64,000 nucleotides of DNA from the NCBI GenBank assembly GCA_023415795.1, contig JAEZJG010000015.1, forward strand, positions 1 through 64,000. Reading direction: 5' to 3'. Below the pieces are notes generated by a model that saw only the letters and a list, made by a program, of their open reading frames with translations, was not told the DNA's origin and did no database searches. The position numbers were made by a program, and so were the translations under genes. This DNA comes from Bacillota bacterium (GTDB lineage Bacteria > Bacillota > Clostridia > Christensenellales > SZUA-584). This document shows positions 60,672 through 64,000 of this stretch, piece by piece; the stretch's first letter is position 1; each line of letters begins with the position of its first letter.

Positions 60672-61832
60672 ATGAAGAAGAAGCTGAATATTGCCATCAT
60701 CGGCAAGGGCTTTATGGGCAAGGTTCACAGCCACATGTGGCGCACTGTGGACAAGATATTCGACGTGGAGTTTGAGCCGGTGCTCAAGGTGGCCGTGGGT
60801 ACAGACGAGGCGTCTACCAAGGCCTTTGCCGAGCGGTGGGGCTTTGAGGACTACACCACCGACTGGAAGCAGGCCATTGAGCGCGACGATGTGGATGTGA
60901 TCGACATCGTATCGCCCACGTATCTGCATAAGGAAATGGTAATCCACGCCGCGAAGAACAAGAAGCACATATTCTGCGAGAAGCCGTTTGCGCTGAGTGT
61001 GGCGGACGCGGAAGAGATGGCTGCCGAGTGCGACAAGGCGGGTGTGCTGCACTACCTGAACCACAACTATCGCCGTGTGCCTGCTGTCAGCTACGCCAAG
61101 CAGCTGATTGAGGAAGGCAAGATCGGTGAGATATACCACTTCCGCGGCGCGTATCTGCAGGATTGGATCATGGACGAGAACTTCCCGCTGACCTGGCATC
61201 TGCGTGAGGATAAGGCCGGCGGCGGTCCGCTGTTTGACCTTGCGACTCACTCGATTGATCTGGCCCGTTATCTGGTGGGCGAAGTGGAAAGCGTATACGC
61301 AAACACGCGCACGTTCATCGAAGAGAGACCGCTGCCCGGTGCGGGTTCGGCGACGTTCTCTAAGGGCACGGGCGAGGCTGCGGCTAAGGGCAAGGTGACG
61401 GTGGACGACGCTTGCTTTATCGTGATGGATTTTGCGGGCAAGCGCACGCTGGGCTCCTGCGATGTTACCCGCTTTGCGGGCGGACGCCGCAACTACAACT
61501 ACTTTGAGATATACGGCTCGAAGGGCAGCCTGACATGGAACCTGGAGCGCATGGACGAGCTGAACTATTGCAGCAACGACGATGCAGAGCCGGAGCAGGG
61601 CTACCGCAACATCATGGCAACGTACGGCTCGCATCCGTACACGGGCAACTGGTGGGCGCCGGGTCATCTGGTGGGCTACGAGACAACGTTTGTCAACGCG
61701 GCGTACGACTATCTGGTAGCACTGGCGAAGGGCGAGCAGGTGACGCCGAACTTCCATGACGGCGTGAACATCAACAAGGTGATTGCGGCAGCGAAGAAGT
61801 CTGCGGAGACCGGCACAAAAGTGAAGGTTTGA
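60672..61832 (+). CDS. Gfo/Idh/MocA family dehydrogenase (second in plus arm)
   Basis: A 386-residue NAD(P)-dependent dehydrogenase, longer than the copy at 54034. Rossmann motif IGKGFMG near 10-16, conserved Lys in CEKPFALS, NHNYRRVPA after it, and catalytic-region GGPLFDLATHSIDLARYL with Asp and His. A C-terminal extension (about 270-340) carries GGRRNYNYFEIYGSKGS and HPYTGNWWAPGH, typical of a glycoside/sugar-oxidising subgroup. AAGGAGA precedes the start. It closes this block; a repeat array follows. Confidence 0.86.
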   Translation: MKKKLNIAIIGKGFMGKVHSHMWRTVDKIFDVEFEPVLKVAVGTDEASTKAFAERWGFEDYTTDWKQAIERDDVDVIDIVSPTYLHKEMVIHAAKNKKHIFCEKPFALSVADAEEMAAECDKAGVLHYLNHNYRRVPAVSYAKQLIEEGKIGEIYHFRGAYLQDWIMDENFPLTWHLREDKAGGGPLFDLATHSIDLARYLVGEVESVYANTRTFIEERPLPGAGSATFSKGTGEAAAKGKVTVDDACFIVMDFAGKRTLGSCDVTRFAGGRRNYNYFEIYGSKGSLTWNLERMDELNYCSNDDAEPEQGYRNIMATYGSHPYTGNWWAPGHLVGYETTFVNAAYDYLVALAKGEQVTPNFHDGVNINKVIAAAKKSAETGTKVKV

Positions 61833-61929
61833 GAGAGCAGGAACGGGGGCGGCGCTGACGCAGTGCCGCTCTCGGACTGTCCTTGTGTGGTTTTGCTCTG
61901 AGTATCGCCTAGGGCATGATCTCGCGACG

Positions 61930-62590
61930 GGGGATTCCTCACTGCGTTCGGAATGACAGCAGGAGGGAGATTGCTCACTGCGTTCAGTATGACGAGATGG
62001 GAAGGGCTGTGCGCTGCGCAGTTACGTGTCATGCAGAGCGAAGCGAAGCATCCCCAAGGGCGTGATCGCGTTTGGGTGTGTGGTGCTTGTGCATCGAACA
62101 GGCATGATCTTGCGACGGGGGATTCCTCACTGCGTTCGGAATGACAGCAGGAGGGAGATTGCTCACTGCGTTCGGAATGACGGGATGCAGTGTTGGGATC
62201 AACGGCGAAGCACGCCCTCCCGCCACGCTGTCATGCAGAGCGAAGCGAAGCATCCCCAAGGGTGTGATCGCGTTTGGGTGAGTGGTGCTTATTCATCAAA
62301 CAGGCATGATCTTGCTGCGGGGGATTCCTCACTGCGTTCGGAATGACAGCAGGAGGGAGATTGCTTACAGCCGTTCGGAATGACGGGATGCAGTGTTGGG
62401 AGCAACGGCGAAGCACGCCCTCCCGCCACGCTGTCATGCAGAGCGAAGCGAAGCATCCCCCAGGGCGTGATCGCGTTAGGGCGAGTGGTGATTGTGCATC
62501 GCCTAGGGCATGATCTTGCTATCGGGGGATTCCTCACTGCGTTCGGAATGACAGCAGGAGGGAGATTGCTTACAGCCGTTCGGAATGACG
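61930..62590 (+). repeat. Palindromic intergenic repeat array with about 203-bp period
   Basis: Three full units at 62027-62146, 62229-62348 and 62432-62553 (starts 202 and 203 bp apart), with right-arm copies at 61930-61958 and degenerate right arms at about 61967-61993, 62160-62183, 62360-62385 and 62565-62590. Each period also holds the GGCGAAGCACGCCCTCC accessory block. Loop and linker sequences are nearly the same between units, so the array grew by tandem duplication. It separates the dehydrogenase gene from the shikimate-dehydrogenase-like gene. No gene was seen within it. Confidence 0.88.
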
Positions 62591-62705
62591 GGATGGAAGA
62601 TTCTTCTCGGCGTTTGGAATGACGGCGCTCTGAGGGTGTTACGAAATAATATGTGTATCTTTTTTTGCAAGTTTTAAATAATTGAAAAGGGAGCATTAAC
62701 GAGAA

Positions 62706-63647
62706 ATGAAACTGGAAGCTGCAACACAACCCACGATGTATTTCATCGGGGTGACGACGACCAAGTCGTCCATCATGAAGGTGTTTCCGGAGTGGGCGAA
62801 GGCGCTGGGCATCGATGCTGTGATGAAGGGTATCGACATCGCGATCCACGAGAAGCCTGAGGTTTACCGCGAAGTGGTGAATTTCATCAAGCACGATCCG
62901 CTTTCGATGGGCGCGCTGGTGACCACGCACAAGCTGGACCTCTATGAAGCGGCGAAGGATCTGTTCGATTATCTTGATCCGCTGGCGCTGGCCTTCGGCG
63001 AGCTTTCGTCCATCTCTAAGCTGGACGGCAAGCTGTGCGGTCATGCCAAGGACCCGATCACGTCGGGCTTGTCGCTGGACGAGTTTGTGCCGGCAGATTA
63101 CTTCAAGAACACCGGCGCGGAGGTGTTCATCATGGGCGCGGGCGGCAGCGCGATATCGATGGGATATCACCTGATGCAGGAGCGCTTCAAGGGCAACTAT
63201 CCCAGCAAGATCATTATCGCCAACAGAAGCCAGCCGAGGCTTTCCGAGATCGAGAAGATATTCAAGCAGCTTGACCCCGGCGGCATAAAGTTCGAATACT
63301 ATCTCACGCCCGAGGAAGGGCAGAACGACGAAGTGCTTGCGCGTGTGAAGGAAGGCTCTGTGATCGTGAACGCGACGGGGCTCGGCAAGGACAGACCGGG
63401 CAGCCCGCTGACGGACAACGCGGTGTTCCCCAAGAAGTCTCTGGTGTGGGAGATCAACTACCGCGGCGATCTGAAGTTCATGTATCAGGCGCAGGCGCAG
63501 CAGGAGAAGCAGGAGTTGACGGTGATCGACGGCTGGAAGTATTTCATCTATGGCTGGACGGCAGTGATATCCGAGGTGTTCCATATACCGATCGTGGGCG
63601 AAACGTTGGATAAGTGTGACAAAATAGCAAGCGGCTTCAGAGGCTAA
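62706..63647 (+). CDS. Shikimate dehydrogenase-like oxidoreductase
   Basis: A 313-residue protein with the shikimate/quinate dehydrogenase two-domain layout: N-terminal substrate domain with SMGALVTTHK (in true AroE the Lys and Asp of this region bind shikimate), Rossmann domain with MGAGGSAIS near 140-148, then VNATGLGKDRPGSPL, the usual AroE NATxxG element. It is longer than AroE (about 270-285) and is not in an aromatic biosynthesis setting: the next gene encodes a sugar phosphate isomerase. It therefore more probably oxidises a cyclic polyol or a sugar-derived carbocycle (inference). AAAGGGAG precedes the start. Confidence 0.78.
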   Translation: MKLEAATQPTMYFIGVTTTKSSIMKVFPEWAKALGIDAVMKGIDIAIHEKPEVYREVVNFIKHDPLSMGALVTTHKLDLYEAAKDLFDYLDPLALAFGELSSISKLDGKLCGHAKDPITSGLSLDEFVPADYFKNTGAEVFIMGAGGSAISMGYHLMQERFKGNYPSKIIIANRSQPRLSEIEKIFKQLDPGGIKFEYYLTPEEGQNDEVLARVKEGSVIVNATGLGKDRPGSPLTDNAVFPKKSLVWEINYRGDLKFMYQAQAQQEKQELTVIDGWKYFIYGWTAVISEVFHIPIVGETLDKCDKIASGFRG

Positions 63648-63666
63648 GCAGAAGGAGATTAATAAT

Positions 63667-64000
63667 ATGAGCAGCAATATCAATTCGGACAAGTTCAATT
63701 GGACACAGGGTTTTACCATTGACTTTGATTTAGTGACGGGCATGTCGAAAAGCGGCGCGGAGACGAGCAAACGCACCGTGTCCAGCATGCGGGGCATGTA
63801 TGCGGATGAAGCCGCCACGGAAGAGCTTATCAAAAACGGCGATCCGCTGGTGTACGAGTTCTATGAAATGGGTGCGCCCGAGAAGGAAGGCGATCTGGCT
63901 TTTGGCGCCAGCATCACTTATCCCGGCAAGGTGGGTAACGAGTATTTCATGACCAAGGGGCATTTCCACACCATATTGGAAACCGCCGAGGTTTACTATT
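63667..64000 (+). CDS. Cupin-type glucose-6-phosphate isomerase (partial, cut by window end)
   Basis: The first 111 codons of a cupin-type phosphoglucose isomerase, a family best known in archaea. ATG 63667 follows GAAGGAG. The visible part has SITYPGKVGNEYFMTKGHFHT and ETAEVYY: the two histidines of GHFH and the Glu of ETAEVYY belong to the metal site (His-x-His...Glu). It would interconvert aldose- and ketose-6-phosphates. It lies 19 bp after the shikimate-dehydrogenase-like gene and is evidently in the same operon. The rest lies outside the window. Confidence 0.85.
   Translation, partial: MSSNINSDKFNWTQGFTIDFDLVTGMSKSGAETSKRTVSSMRGMYADEAATEELIKNGDPLVYEFYEMGAPEKEGDLAFGASITYPGKVGNEYFMTKGHFHTILETAEVYY

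Noticed and set aside
48078..61832. C-glycoside deglycosylation cluster (Gfo/Idh/MocA dehydrogenase plus epimerase-like lyase)
   Set aside because: The dehydrogenase and barrel types match in part, but the small partner subunit gene of those lyases is not present between or beside them.

Overview
The window reads as chromosome from a low-branching Firmicute of class Clostridia, probably gut-associated and uncultured (inference). The evidence is strong AGGAGG-type ribosome sites, TTGACA/TATAAT promoters, lipobox lipoproteins, a leftover LPXTG sorting signal (single-membrane envelope), a PadR/HAAS pair, a dockerin on a secreted leucine-rich-repeat protein, and GC-rich core genes broken by AT-rich acquired islands. 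No rRNA, tRNA, CRISPR array or complete transposon was seen.

Region 1 (1-9000): an alpha/beta hydrolase, a PadR regulator with a HAAS-domain membrane protein, a STAND NTPase with six 42-residue TPRs, an LPXTG-protein remnant, two tandem rhodanese lipoproteins, one AT-rich phage-like small gene and a short-chain dehydrogenase. Region 2 (9041-22081): large repeat proteins, namely an LRR-dockerin protein, a Sel1-repeat protein and a 1457-residue exported Ig-like protein, with a MATE exporter among them. Region 3 (22299-30278): an accessory stretch with a GNAT gene that has captured a methyltransferase N-terminus, small orphan genes, a TIR-like/winged-helix gene paired with an XRE regulator, a carbonic anhydrase remnant, NudC, an SRPBCC protein, an Eco47II-type restriction-modification system and a CorA-like transporter. 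Region 4 (30587-36437): two tandem membrane GGDEF-EAL proteins and an orphan membrane protein.

Region 5 (36658-64000) is a very large carbohydrate catabolic locus. A divergent regulator fusing a complete LacI protein to an extracellular-type solute-binding domain (44373-46601) sits between two arms. The minus arm (deoC, FGGY kinase, VOC protein, allulose/tagatose-type 3-epimerase, sugar ABC transporter) carries uptake and first steps. The plus arm holds an old-yellow-enzyme/Fe-S protein, two sugar isomerase/epimerase TIM barrels, two zinc dehydrogenases, a PfkB kinase, a class II aldolase, two more FGGY kinases, two Gfo/Idh/MocA dehydrogenases, a DeoR regulator, a fucose-isomerase-like protein, a shikimate-dehydrogenase-like protein and a cupin phosphoglucose isomerase cut by the window end. 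Isomerase, kinase and aldolase form a set like that of fucose or rhamnose breakdown; the dehydrogenases suggest sugars or polyols that must first be oxidised or epimerised. The substrate cannot be named from sequence.

Between operons lies a family of about 118-bp palindromic repeats whose two 29-bp arms are imperfect reverse complements of each other (22 of 29 positions). They occur in at least five clusters, and one copy lies inside the LPXTG remnant.
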